DNA of 64,000 nt from Pseudomonadota bacterium (GTDB taxonomy: Bacteria > Pseudomonadota > Gammaproteobacteria > Steroidobacterales > Steroidobacteraceae), in NCBI GenBank assembly GCA_021805275.1, contig JAJZFQ010000043.1, positions 131,228 to 195,227 on the forward strand. Direction: 5' to 3'. Below the pieces are notes generated by a model that saw only the letters and a program-made list of their open reading frames with translations, was not told the origin of the DNA and did not search any database. Positions 43,013 through 50,708 of this stretch are shown here, piece after piece (the stretch's first letter is position 1; each line of letters opens with the position of its first letter). A program made the translations under genes and the position numbers.

Positions 43013-44632
43013 CTATGCCGCGCGCAGCTTGCGCCTGAGAACCTGAGCGATGTCACGCATCTCCCCGATACCGAGCAGCAGCGCACACCCGAAGAACGCG
43101 CCAGCCCCCGTCACGATGACCAGCGAGAGCGCGCCGAGCTTTGGCCAGAAGCGCTGCTGCGCCCAGCCGCCCATCAGCCAGTGCTGCCCGCCCCAGCACA
43201 CCGCCGCGAGCACCGCGCAGGCAAGCGTCAGGCGCACCAGCATCGCACCGAGCGCGCGCGACTCGAGCCGCCCCAGATGGCGCCGCATCAGCGCGTAGAG
43301 GATGAGGAAATTGCTGGTCGCGACGCAGGCGGTGGAAAACGCAAGCCCACGGTGCCCCCAGCGCAGGTGCACCGTGAAGATCCAGTTCAGCAGCAGATTC
43401 AGGCCGACCGCGACGAAGGTCACGAGCATGGGAGTCTTGCGCCGGTCGATGGCGTAAAAGGCGTTGACCAGAATCTTCAGCGCCGCATAGCCACACAGGC
43501 CGAGTGCGTAGAAGCGCAATCCCGCGGCGGTCTCGGCCACATCGTAGGCGGTGAAACGGCCATGTTGAAAGAGCACCGAGACGATCGGGTTGGCCAGCAG
43601 AATCAGGCCGATGCTCGAGGGAATGGTCAGCAGCAGCGCCAGACGCATGCCGCGGGCGAGCTCGCGGCGGAAGGAGAGCAGGTCCCCTGCGGCCACCAGG
43701 CGCGCCAGCAGCGGCAGGCTCACCGTGCCGAGCGTGACGCCGAAGATCCCGAGCGGCAGGTAGATCAGGCGAAAGGCGATCTGCAGCCAGATCACCCGGC
43801 CGTTGCCCAGGTCGGAGGCGAACGCGCCATTGACCAGCACGTTGATCTGGGTCGAGCTGGCCGCGATCACCGAGGGCCCCATCAGCTGCAGAATGGTCCT
43901 GACGCCCTTGTCGCGCCAGTGGAAATCGGGCCGGAACCGGTGGCCGAGCCGGCGCAGCGCCGGCAGCTGCACACCGAGCTGCAGCGCCCCGCCGACCAGC
44001 GTGCCGATAGCCAGTCCGATCACCGCGCGCGGACCGAAGTGCGGATCGATCCACCAGCCCACCCCCGCCCCGGCGATGATCGAGCCGAGGTTAAAGAAGC
44101 TCGAGGCCATGGCCGGCATGCCGAACACATTGCGCGCATTGAGCATCCCCATGACCAGCGCGGCGAGCGACACCATCACGATGAAGGGAAACATGATGCG
44201 CGTCAGTTCGACCGTGAGAACGGCCTTGCCGCCGTGGAATCCCCAGCCCACCACATGCACGATCCACGGCGCGCACAGGATACCGAGGATGACGAGCACA
44301 CTCAGCACGACCGTCGCGAGCGTCACCACCTTGTTGGCGAGCGCCCATGCGGCCTCCTCCCCTTCGCGCACGATGGTTTTGCTGAAGGTGGTGACGAACG
44401 CCACTGACAGCGCTCCCTCGGCGAACAGGTCGCGCAGCAGGTTCGGGATGCGAAACGCGATGGCGAATGCGTCCATCACCGCGCCGCCGCCGAACAGCGC
44501 GAGGAACACCTGGTCGCGGATCAGGCCGAGCACGCGGCTGCACAGCACGGCGACCGCCACGACGCTCGCGGCCCGCGTGTTGAGCTTCTCCCCCTGGGGA
44601 CTCGTCGTCGCGGTGCGTTCCGTGGAACTCAT
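43013..44632 (-). CDS. murJ: MurJ: lipid II flippase
   Basis: A 539-residue MOP-superfamily transporter with about fourteen helices, flipping lipid II across the inner membrane for peptidoglycan synthesis. MurJ features: LCSRVLGLIRDQVFLALFGGGAVMDAFAIAFRIPNLLRDLFAEGALS (seen as RVLGLIRD, AFAIAFRIPNLLR and FAEGALSVAFV), STQINVLVNGAFAS and LFQHGRFTAYD. ATG 44632 (MSSTERTATT) is chosen; the frame runs 82 codons further upstream but that part is Ser/Arg-rich and lacks homology. Confidence 0.94.
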   Translation of the reverse strand: MSSTERTATTSPQGEKLNTRAASVVAVAVLCSRVLGLIRDQVFLALFGGGAVMDAFAIAFRIPNLLRDLFAEGALSVAFVTTFSKTIVREGEEAAWALANKVVTLATVVLSVLVILGILCAPWIVHVVGWGFHGGKAVLTVELTRIMFPFIVMVSLAALVMGMLNARNVFGMPAMASSFFNLGSIIAGAGVGWWIDPHFGPRAVIGLAIGTLVGGALQLGVQLPALRRLGHRFRPDFHWRDKGVRTILQLMGPSVIAASSTQINVLVNGAFASDLGNGRVIWLQIAFRLIYLPLGIFGVTLGTVSLPLLARLVAAGDLLSFRRELARGMRLALLLTIPSSIGLILLANPIVSVLFQHGRFTAYDVAETAAGLRFYALGLCGYAALKILVNAFYAIDRRKTPMLVTFVAVGLNLLLNWIFTVHLRWGHRGLAFSTACVATSNFLILYALMRRHLGRLESRALGAMLVRLTLACAVLAAVCWGGQHWLMGGWAQQRFWPKLGALSLVIVTGAGAFFGCALLLGIGEMRDIAQVLRRKLRAA

Positions 44633-44834
44633 CGGGACGCTCAGCGAGCCACGGCCGCGCGTGACGGGGCCGCCACCGACTCGAGCCGATACCGCCCGCC
44701 CCCCAGGAGTTGCACTGCCACCGCGCCGCTCACTTGCACTGTCTGATCCGCTTGTCGCACGCGCCGCTGCGCGGCGCCGAGCGGACAAGCATAGCGAGCG
44801 ACGCGCCGACGTGCGAGATGATCCCGGGGCGCTC

Positions 44835-45065
44835 TCAGAGCGGCCGCTCGAGGATCTCGACCCAGATGCCGCGCTCACACCTCAAGCGCACGCTGCCGCT
44901 CACCACCTCGGCGCCGTCGGCGAAGCGCTGCTCATTGAAGTACCAGCAATCAACCTCATCGCCGAGCTGCTCGCGCAGCGGCTCGTACGAGCGCTCTGGA
45001 TCGCGCTGCCAGGGAGAGTTGCGTCGCTCCGGATCGACCGCGCCGACCTGCTGCAGCGCGCCCAC
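44835..45065 (-). CDS. Small hypothetical protein
   Basis: A 76-residue frame from GTG 45065, preceded by GAGGATAAGTCGAA. It has a mixed, protein-like composition: DEVDCWYFNEQRFADGAEVVSGSVRLRCERGIWVEILERPL is the C-terminal half (residues about 36-76), with two cysteines and no membrane segment. A competing frame (45091 down) is Ser/Arg-rich and less likely. It lies between murJ and the AcuI-like gene on the same strand. I do not recognise a family. Confidence 0.5.
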   Translation of the reverse strand: MGALQQVGAVDPERRNSPWQRDPERSYEPLREQLGDEVDCWYFNEQRFADGAEVVSGSVRLRCERGIWVEILERPL

Positions 45066-45118
45066 TTCGACTTATCCTCATCATCGCTCACCCCCGCGTG
45101 CGCCCCGGCGCACCTCGG

Positions 45119-46120
45119 TTACAAATCCCCACCGAGCCGCACGACATAGCGGCCGCGTGCCTGCCCCGCGATCAGCTCGCGGGCCGCCTGCGGCACCTGC
45201 TCCAGGTCGATCACCGCACGCACGATGCGCTGCTCGATGCGCTGCGGCCGCCAGGGTCCGGCCAGCTGCTGCCACAGGGCCACGCGCCAGGGTCGTGGCA
45301 CCTGCACGGAGTGGATCCCGAGCAGACTCACCCCGCGCAGGATCAGCGGCATGACCGTGGTGTTCAGCGCGGCGGACTGAGCAAGACCGATGCAGGCGAT
45401 GTTGCCCCACGGCCTGACCGTGCGCGTCAGATAGGTCAGCACCTCACCGCCCAGATTGTCGACCGCCCCGCCCCAGAGGGCCTTCTCCAGCGGCTTGGCG
45501 CCCACGTCCAGCTGGCCACGATCGATCACCTCCTCGGCGCCGAGCTCGCGCAGCTGCAGGGCCGCCTCCGGCTTCCCGGTGAGCGCGGCGGTGTGAAATC
45601 CGGCCTGATGCAGCAGGATCAGGGCGATGCTGCCCACCCCGCCGGAGGCTCCCGTCACCACAATCGGTCCGAGTGCGGGCGCCTGGTGATTCTCCAGCAT
45701 GCGCCGCAGCGCCAGTGCAGCGGTGAATCCGGCCGTGCCGAGCGCCATGGCCTCGAACAGGCTCAACCCCGGCGGCAGCGGCACCAGCGCATCGGCCGGC
45801 ACCCGAGCGTACTCGGCGAGTCCGCCGTCGAGCCATTCCCCGAGCCCCGCCCCCGTGGCGAGCACCCGCTCGCCCGGCCGGAAGGCCGGATCCGCGCTGG
45901 CCTCGACCACGCCGGACAGGTCGATGCCGGCGACCCGGGGGAAGCTGCGCATGATTGCCCCGCGACCGGTGATCGCGAGGGCATCCTTGTAATTGAGCCC
46001 GGAGTACGCGACCCGCACCTGCACCTCGCCAGGCCCGGGCGGTTCGAGCGCGATCGATTCCAGCGATGCGCCCGCGCCGAGCGGGCCCTGGTGAATACGT
46101 AAGGCTTTGAACGTCGTCAT
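45119..46120 (-). CDS. YhdH/AcuI-type NADPH-dependent acryloyl-CoA reductase or quinone reductase
   Basis: A 333-residue medium-chain reductase. AcuI/YhdH features are YSGLNYKDALAITGRG, FPRVAGIDLSGVVEAS, LGTAGFTAALALRRMLENHQ, the NADPH loop VVTGASGGVGSIALILLHQAGF and GKPEAALQLRELGAEEVIDR. Known members reduce acryloyl-CoA to propionyl-CoA or act on quinones. ATG 46120 (MTTFKALRIHQG) gives the usual length. It is divergent from the PaaJ-type thiolase across 140 bases. Confidence 0.88.
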   Translation of the reverse strand: MTTFKALRIHQGPLGAGASLESIALEPPGPGEVQVRVAYSGLNYKDALAITGRGAIMRSFPRVAGIDLSGVVEASADPAFRPGERVLATGAGLGEWLDGGLAEYARVPADALVPLPPGLSLFEAMALGTAGFTAALALRRMLENHQAPALGPIVVTGASGGVGSIALILLHQAGFHTAALTGKPEAALQLRELGAEEVIDRGQLDVGAKPLEKALWGGAVDNLGGEVLTYLTRTVRPWGNIACIGLAQSAALNTTVMPLILRGVSLLGIHSVQVPRPWRVALWQQLAGPWRPQRIEQRIVRAVIDLEQVPQAARELIAGQARGRYVVRLGGDL

Positions 46121-46269
46121 CGGTCCGCCTGGCCACCGCGATGCGACGCATTGTATCGGGAGCGGATGCGCCCCGATGCCCCGGGGAAACCACAGGGTGC
46201 GCCGTGGCAAAAGCCCGCCGGATGCAGTACTGTTGCGCTCCTTGTTTTTCAACCACTTGGATGACAGTG

Positions 46270-47475
46270 ATGACCGACGCACTGATCTGCGAGGCGGTCC
46301 GCACGCCGTTTGGCCGCTACGGTGGGTCGCTGGCGGCGGTGCGCACCGATGATCTGGCGGCCCTCCCGCTGCGCGCCCTGATGGAGCGCCACCCGGCACT
46401 GGACTGGTCGCAGCTCGATGACGTGGTGCTCGGTTGCGCCAATCAGGCCGGCGAGGACAACCGCAACGTCGCGCGCATGGCAGTGCTGCTGTCAGGCCTG
46501 CCCGAGGCCGTGCCCGCCGCGACGCTCAACCGTCTGTGCGGCTCGAGCCTCGATGCCGTGGCGAGCGCCGCGCGCGCCATCGCCTCGGGCCAGACGCACC
46601 TGATGATCGCCGGCGGCGTGGAGAGCATGACGCGGGCCCCATTCGTGCTGGGCAAGGCCGAGCACGCCTTCGACCGCAGCGGCAAGCTCGAGGACACCAC
46701 CCTCGGCTGGCGCTTCGTCAACCCGCTTATCCAGAACCGCTGCGGCGTCGACTCGATGGCCCAGACCGCCGAGAACCTCGTCGCGGAGCGCGGCATCTCG
46801 CGGGCCGACCAGGACGCATTCGCCCTGCGCAGCCAGCAGCGCTACGCCCGCGCGCAGGCGCGCGGGTTCTTCGCGAAGGAAATCGTGCCGGTGACCGTGA
46901 CGCGCTCAAAACAGCCCCCGCTGCAAGTGCAGGCCGACGAGCATCCGCGTCCGGACACCTCTCTCGAGAGCCTCGGCAAGCTGAAGGGCGTCGTACGACC
47001 CGATGGCTCGGTGACTGCCGGCAACTCCTCGGGCATCAACGACGGCGCAGCCGCAGTGTTGCTCGCGAGTGAGTCCGCCGCCGTGCGCTACGGTCTGACT
47101 CCGCGCGCGCGGGTGATCGGCAGCGCAGTGGCCGGCGTGCCTCCGCGCATCATGGGCCTCGGACCGGCGCCCGCCACGCGCAAGCTCCTGGAGCGCACCG
47201 GCATCTCCCTCGGCGCGATTGACGTCATCGAACTCAACGAGGCGTTTGCTGCACAGTCCCTCGCTGTCCTGCGCGAACTCGGGCTGCCGGACGACGCCGA
47301 GCACGTCAACCCCAATGGCGGTGCCATCGCCCTCGGCCACCCGCTCGGCGCGAGCGGAGCGCGCCTGGTGGCCACGGCGGTGAGCCAGCTCGAGGCGACC
47401 GGCGGCAAGCGTGCGCTGTGCACGATGTGCATCGGCGTGGGTCAGGGCATCGCTCTGCTGCTCGAGAGACTCTGA
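46270..47475 (+). CDS. paaJ: 3-oxoadipyl-CoA / 3-oxo-5,6-dehydrosuberyl-CoA thiolase (PcaF/PaaJ type)
   Basis: A 401-residue thiolase of the PcaF/PaaJ group. Diagnostic segments are VRTPFGRYGGSLAAVRTDDLAA, GCANQAGEDNRNVARMAVLL and the active cysteine near residue 90 in TLNRLCGSSLDAV. GGVESMTRAPFVLGKAEHAF, WRFVNPLIQNRCGVDSM, the histidine in AIALGHPLGASGA and the cysteine in LCTMCIGVGQG complete it. The GEDNRN signature separates it from the FadA-like thiolase at 21 kb. It would cleave the 3-oxo-CoA intermediates of phenylacetate or protocatechuate breakdown to succinyl-CoA and acetyl-CoA. ATG 46261 and 46270 are both possible starts. Unlinked to the paa operon. Confidence 0.9.
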   Translation: MTDALICEAVRTPFGRYGGSLAAVRTDDLAALPLRALMERHPALDWSQLDDVVLGCANQAGEDNRNVARMAVLLSGLPEAVPAATLNRLCGSSLDAVASAARAIASGQTHLMIAGGVESMTRAPFVLGKAEHAFDRSGKLEDTTLGWRFVNPLIQNRCGVDSMAQTAENLVAERGISRADQDAFALRSQQRYARAQARGFFAKEIVPVTVTRSKQPPLQVQADEHPRPDTSLESLGKLKGVVRPDGSVTAGNSSGINDGAAAVLLASESAAVRYGLTPRARVIGSAVAGVPPRIMGLGPAPATRKLLERTGISLGAIDVIELNEAFAAQSLAVLRELGLPDDAEHVNPNGGAIALGHPLGASGARLVATAVSQLEATGGKRALCTMCIGVGQGIALLLERL

Positions 47476-47501
47476 GGCGGCGGCGACGCTCTGGCGCGGA
47501 C

Positions 47502-48197
47502 TCAGCTCACCTGCACGCGCAGCGTCTGGAGGCCGCTGCAGGTGCCTTCCATCCGCTCGCCACGCTCAACCGGACCGACGCCCGCCGGCGTGCCGGTGAA
47601 GATCAGGTCCCCGGGGGTGAGCCTCCAGGCGGCTGACAGATGTGCCAGGATCTCCGGCACGCTCCAGATCATCTGGTCGATCCGGCTGCGCTGCCGCTCG
47701 ACGCCCTCGACCCGCAGGGCAATCTCGGCACCCTCGATCGCGCCGGCCTGATCGCGCGGGGTGATTGGGCCGAGCGGTGCGGCGTGATCGAAGCCCTTGC
47801 CGATGCACCAGGGCGCCGAGCGCTTCTTCATCTCGGCCTGCAGATCGCGCCGGGTCATGTCGAGCCCGATGGCGTAACCGAAGACATGCTCGAGCGAGCG
47901 GGCCGGCTCGATGTCGCGCCCCCCCACCCCGATCGCGACCACCAGCTCTACCTCATGGTGCAGGTTGGCCGTCAGGCTCGGATACGGCATGAGGCCGGTC
48001 TCGCCGGCCTCGACCGGCAGCAGCGCGTCGGCCGGCTTCATGAAGAACACCGGCGGCTCGCGGCCCGTGCGGCCCATCTCCTGGGCATGAGCGAGATAGT
48101 TCGAGCCCACGCAGTAGATGCGGTGCACCGCAAAACGCGCGGCGGTCCCGGTCACCGGCGCGCTCACGCTCGGCGGTGGCGCAAAGACATAGTTCAT
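47502..48197 (-). CDS. Fumarylacetoacetate hydrolase family protein, fumarylpyruvate-hydrolase-like
   Basis: A 231-residue FAH-fold enzyme. VHRIYCVGSNYLAHAQEMG, PPVFFMKPADAL, NLHHEVELVVAIGVGGRDI (metal-binding glutamates), GYAIGLDMTRRDLQAEMKKRSAPWCIGKGFDHAAPLGP and LTPGDLIFTGTPAGVGPVERGE match NagK-like fumarylpyruvate hydrolases (quoted in pieces). The family cleaves C-C bonds of dicarbonyl intermediates in aromatic ring-fission pathways. ATG 48197 is taken as start. Convergent with the thiolase, whose stop is 27 bases away. Confidence 0.86.
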   Translation of the reverse strand: MNYVFAPPPSVSAPVTGTAARFAVHRIYCVGSNYLAHAQEMGRTGREPPVFFMKPADALLPVEAGETGLMPYPSLTANLHHEVELVVAIGVGGRDIEPARSLEHVFGYAIGLDMTRRDLQAEMKKRSAPWCIGKGFDHAAPLGPITPRDQAGAIEGAEIALRVEGVERQRSRIDQMIWSVPEILAHLSAAWRLTPGDLIFTGTPAGVGPVERGERMEGTCSGLQTLRVQVS

Positions 48198-48294
48198 GGA
48201 TGATGGCCGCCTCGGGGAGGTACTGCGCAGTCTAGCCACCCCCACCCCGCCCGTCCAACCGCGCCACCGCCAGGAATTTCCTGCGCAGGGCCGT

Positions 48295-48320
48295 GTAACC
48301 GTTCCGCCCGGCCGGACGAA
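48295..48320 (+). promoter_or_regulatory. SigF-type ECF promoter in front of the sigma factor operon
   Basis: GTAACC (48295-48300), exactly 16 bases, then CGAA (48317-48320). This matches the promoter element I recall reported for Caulobacter SigF (GTAACC-N16-CGAA), and the operon downstream encodes the same type of sigma and NrsF anti-sigma. Start of transcription is expected near 48327. This points to autoregulation of the sigma/anti-sigma/MsrPQ unit. Confidence 0.75.
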
Positions 48321-48339
48321 TATACCGGCAGAGGTCGGC

Positions 48340-48480
48340 ATGTCAGCGTGCATTCCCACAAGTCCAAACCGTTCGTTTTGCCTCCGCCCGGCGTACGCGC
48401 CGAGTGCGGTACACTACAGCGCAGTCCCGCAGTCGCACCGCCCGGCGGGCGCACGCCCGCCAGGCGCGTCGGCCGGCTGA
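48340..48480 (+). other. Possible 46-codon leader reading frame
   Basis: ATG 48340 has GAGG five bases upstream. The frame runs 46 codons, in the same frame as the sigma gene, to a TGA at 48478-48480 that is immediately followed by the sigma ATG. The peptide (MSACIPTSPNRSFCLRPAY...) has no recognisable motif. It may couple ribosomes to the sigma start, which itself lacks a good ribosome site, or be chance. Confidence 0.35.
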
Positions 48481-49023
48481 ATGGAGACTCGTTTGGCGGA
48501 CGATCACTGGCGCGAATTGATGTTGGCGGCCCAGCGGGGCGACGCCGCGGCATACCGGCGCCTGCTCGTCGAGGCCGGCGCGTGGCTGCAACGATACTAT
48601 TCGCGCCGACTGCCGGCCTCGATGGTGGACGATGCCGCCCAGGAAGTCCTGTTGTCGCTGCACACCAAGCGCCACACCTACGACCCCTCCAAACCCTTCG
48701 GTCCGTGGCTCGCGGCGATCGCCCGCTACAAGTGGATCGACCGGCTGCGCGCGATGAAGGACGCGCCCACCGAGGAACTGGACGAGGACCTTGCGGTACG
48801 CGATCACGGCGAGGCGGTGCAGAGCGCACGCGTTCTGGAAACCCTGCTCGCGACGCTCAAGCCCGCCCAGGCCAACGCCATTCGACTGGTCAAGTTGGAG
48901 GGTCTGAGCATCAAAGAGGCCGCCGAGCGGCTGGGACAGACCATGGCGCTTGTCAAGGTGAACATCCACAGGGGGTTGCGTCAATTGAGCGAGCGGGCGC
49001 AGGAGGACAGCCATGAAGCTTGA
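48481..49023 (+). CDS. ECF RNA polymerase sigma factor, SigF type
   Basis: A 180-residue ECF sigma factor. Region 2: AAYRRLLVEAGAWLQRYYSRRL, DDAAQEVLLSLHTKRHTYDPSKPFGPWL and AIARYKWIDRLR. Region 4: VKLEGLSIKEAAERLGQTMALVKVNIHRGLRQL. The pattern fits the group partnered with DUF1109/NrsF anti-sigmas. ATG 48481 directly follows a TGA and has no ribosome site; TTG 48493 has GGAG seven bases before it and could be the real start. Its stop overlaps the nrsF start by 11 bases. Likely released under oxidative or metal stress to transcribe this operon. Confidence 0.92.
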   Translation: METRLADDHWRELMLAAQRGDAAAYRRLLVEAGAWLQRYYSRRLPASMVDDAAQEVLLSLHTKRHTYDPSKPFGPWLAAIARYKWIDRLRAMKDAPTEELDEDLAVRDHGEAVQSARVLETLLATLKPAQANAIRLVKLEGLSIKEAAERLGQTMALVKVNIHRGLRQLSERAQEDSHEA

Positions 49024-49654
49024 CGCGCTGATCGAGCAGCTCACCGAGGATCTATCGCCCGTGCGCCCGCGGCGGGTCTGGATCGATGCCCTGATCATTG
49101 CGCTCATCGCGGCGGGCGAACTGGCGCTGCTGTTCGCGGTGGGCATGGCCCATCTGGACATGCACCGCGTGATGTCGCAGCCCACCGTGGGCTGGCGGAT
49201 CGTCAGCCTCGGACTGATCTCGCTCGTGAGCGGCTGGCTCGCCATCCGCTCCTTCGAGCCGACCTTCTCGGCACGGGGCTCGATGCGCTGGTTGGCGCTG
49301 ATCGTTGTGCTGTGTGTCGCCTACGGGGTGCTCACGAGCGGTCTGCCCGTCGGAGTCGCGAGCATCGTGCAGCGCCTCGCCTGGCACAGCGGCGTGCAGT
49401 GCGCCTCGAAGATCGTGCTGCTGTCGATTCCGCCACTGCTCGCGCTGGCGGTACTCGGACATCGCGGCGCGCCGACCGACCTGCGTCGCACGCCGCTGCT
49501 GATTGGCTTGGCGGCCGCGGCATGGGGGGCATTCGTGTTCGTCTTCGCCTGCCCGTTCAACGATCCACTGTACATCCTCACCTGGTACGGACTGGCCTGC
49601 GGGATCGTCACGCTCGTGGCCCGGCTCGTGCTGCCGCGCTTCGCGCACTGGTGA
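49013..49654 (+). CDS. nrsF: NrsF-type (DUF1109) anti-sigma factor
   Basis: A 213-residue inner-membrane protein. A short cytoplasmic N-terminus (MKLDALIEQLTEDLSPVRP) would hold the sigma factor. Six helices follow (ALIIALIAAGELALLFAVG, IVSLGLISLVSGWLA, WLALIVVLCVAYGVL, VLLSIPPLLALAVLG, LLIGLAAAAWGAFVF, YGLACGIVTLVARLV). Cysteines in or near the periplasmic loops (VQCAS near residue 130, FACPF near 179) correspond to the redox- or metal-sensing pair described for NrsF. Overlap with the sigma gene supports partnership. Confidence 0.88.
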   Translation: MKLDALIEQLTEDLSPVRPRRVWIDALIIALIAAGELALLFAVGMAHLDMHRVMSQPTVGWRIVSLGLISLVSGWLAIRSFEPTFSARGSMRWLALIVVLCVAYGVLTSGLPVGVASIVQRLAWHSGVQCASKIVLLSIPPLLALAVLGHRGAPTDLRRTPLLIGLAAAAWGAFVFVFACPFNDPLYILTWYGLACGIVTLVARLVLPRFAHW

Positions 49655-49724
49655 GGCCTGCGGTCGGTCAGGCCGGAACTGTCTACGGGACGGAAATCTC
49701 TGAAAGCTAACAGGAGTTGCAACC

Positions 49725-50708
49725 ATGGCCTCCCGCCTCCCCCGCATTGCCCCCTCGCAGATCACTCCGCCGGAGGTCTTCTTCAACCGCCGCCGCTTCC
49801 TCGCCGGCGCCCTCCTCGCCGGTACCGGCGCGGCGCTCGGGCGCGCCGGCGCGGCCGTCGTGCCCGCCGCGGCGGGTGCCCCGCTCGCCTACTCGCTCGA
49901 TACCGCCGACTCGGTCGGCGCCCTGGTGCACGCCCCGGGGCAGGACGAGACGCCGAACAGCTGGGAACAGATCACCCACTACAACAACTACTACGAGTTC
50001 GGCACCGGCAAGAGCGACCCGGCCGAGTACGCCGCCGCCCTGCAGACGCGGCCGTGGAGCCTCACGGTGTCCGGGGAGGCCGAGGTGACCGGCCAGTTCC
50101 CGCTCGAGAAGTTCCTCAGTCCCTATGCGCTCGAGGAGCGCATCTACCGCTTCCGCTGCGTGGAGGCCTGGTCGATGGTCATCCCGTGGGTGGGCTTTCC
50201 CCTGGCGCAGCTGCTGAAGCAGTTCAAGCCCACCTCGCGCGCCAAGTATGTCGCCTTCGAGACGCTCTACCGCCCGAGTCAGATGCCCGGCCAGCGCGTG
50301 CCGATCCTTCAGTGGCCGTACCGCGAGGGACTGCGCATTGATGAGGCTATGAACCGTCTCGCCTTCATGGTGGTAGGCCTGTACGGCCGCGTGCTACCGA
50401 ACCAGAACGGCGCACCGCTGCGCCTGATCGTGCCGTGGAAATACGGCTTCAAGAGCATCAAGTCGATCGTGCGCATCGTGTTCACGGAGCGTCAACCGCA
50501 GACCACCTGGAGCCTGGCGGCCCCCAACGAGTACGGCTTCTATGCGAACGTCAACCCCAATGTACCGCACCCACGTTGGAGTCAGGCCACCGAGCGGCGC
50601 ATCGGCGCGCCGTTGTTTCACGAGCGGCAGGCGACGCTGATGTTCAACGGCTATGCCGATGAGGTCGCCTACCTCTACAAGGGCATGAACCTGCATGAGT
50701 ACTTCTAG
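49725..50708 (+). CDS. msrP: MsrP: periplasmic methionine-sulfoxide reductase, molybdopterin subunit
   Basis: A 327-residue sulfite-oxidase-family enzyme repairing oxidised methionines in periplasmic proteins. A Tat signal is seen (NRRRFLAGALLAGTGAAL). NSWEQITHYNNYYEFGTGKSDP is the MsrP opening, the molybdenum-ligating cysteine is in YRFRCVEAWSMVIPWVGFPL (near residue 145), and GAPLRLIVPWKYGFKSIKSIV and the tail GMNLHEYF are standard. ATG 49725 follows AGGAGTTGCAACC. Directly behind nrsF, so probably part of the sigma operon; electrons come from MsrQ. Confidence 0.95.
   Translation: MASRLPRIAPSQITPPEVFFNRRRFLAGALLAGTGAALGRAGAAVVPAAAGAPLAYSLDTADSVGALVHAPGQDETPNSWEQITHYNNYYEFGTGKSDPAEYAAALQTRPWSLTVSGEAEVTGQFPLEKFLSPYALEERIYRFRCVEAWSMVIPWVGFPLAQLLKQFKPTSRAKYVAFETLYRPSQMPGQRVPILQWPYREGLRIDEAMNRLAFMVVGLYGRVLPNQNGAPLRLIVPWKYGFKSIKSIVRIVFTERQPQTTWSLAAPNEYGFYANVNPNVPHPRWSQATERRIGAPLFHERQATLMFNGYADEVAYLYKGMNLHEYF

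Noticed and set aside
43013..44878. MurJ with an 82-residue N-terminal extension
   Set aside because: The extension is Ser/Arg/Gly-rich and precedes the normal MurJ start; ATG 44632 gives the usual length.
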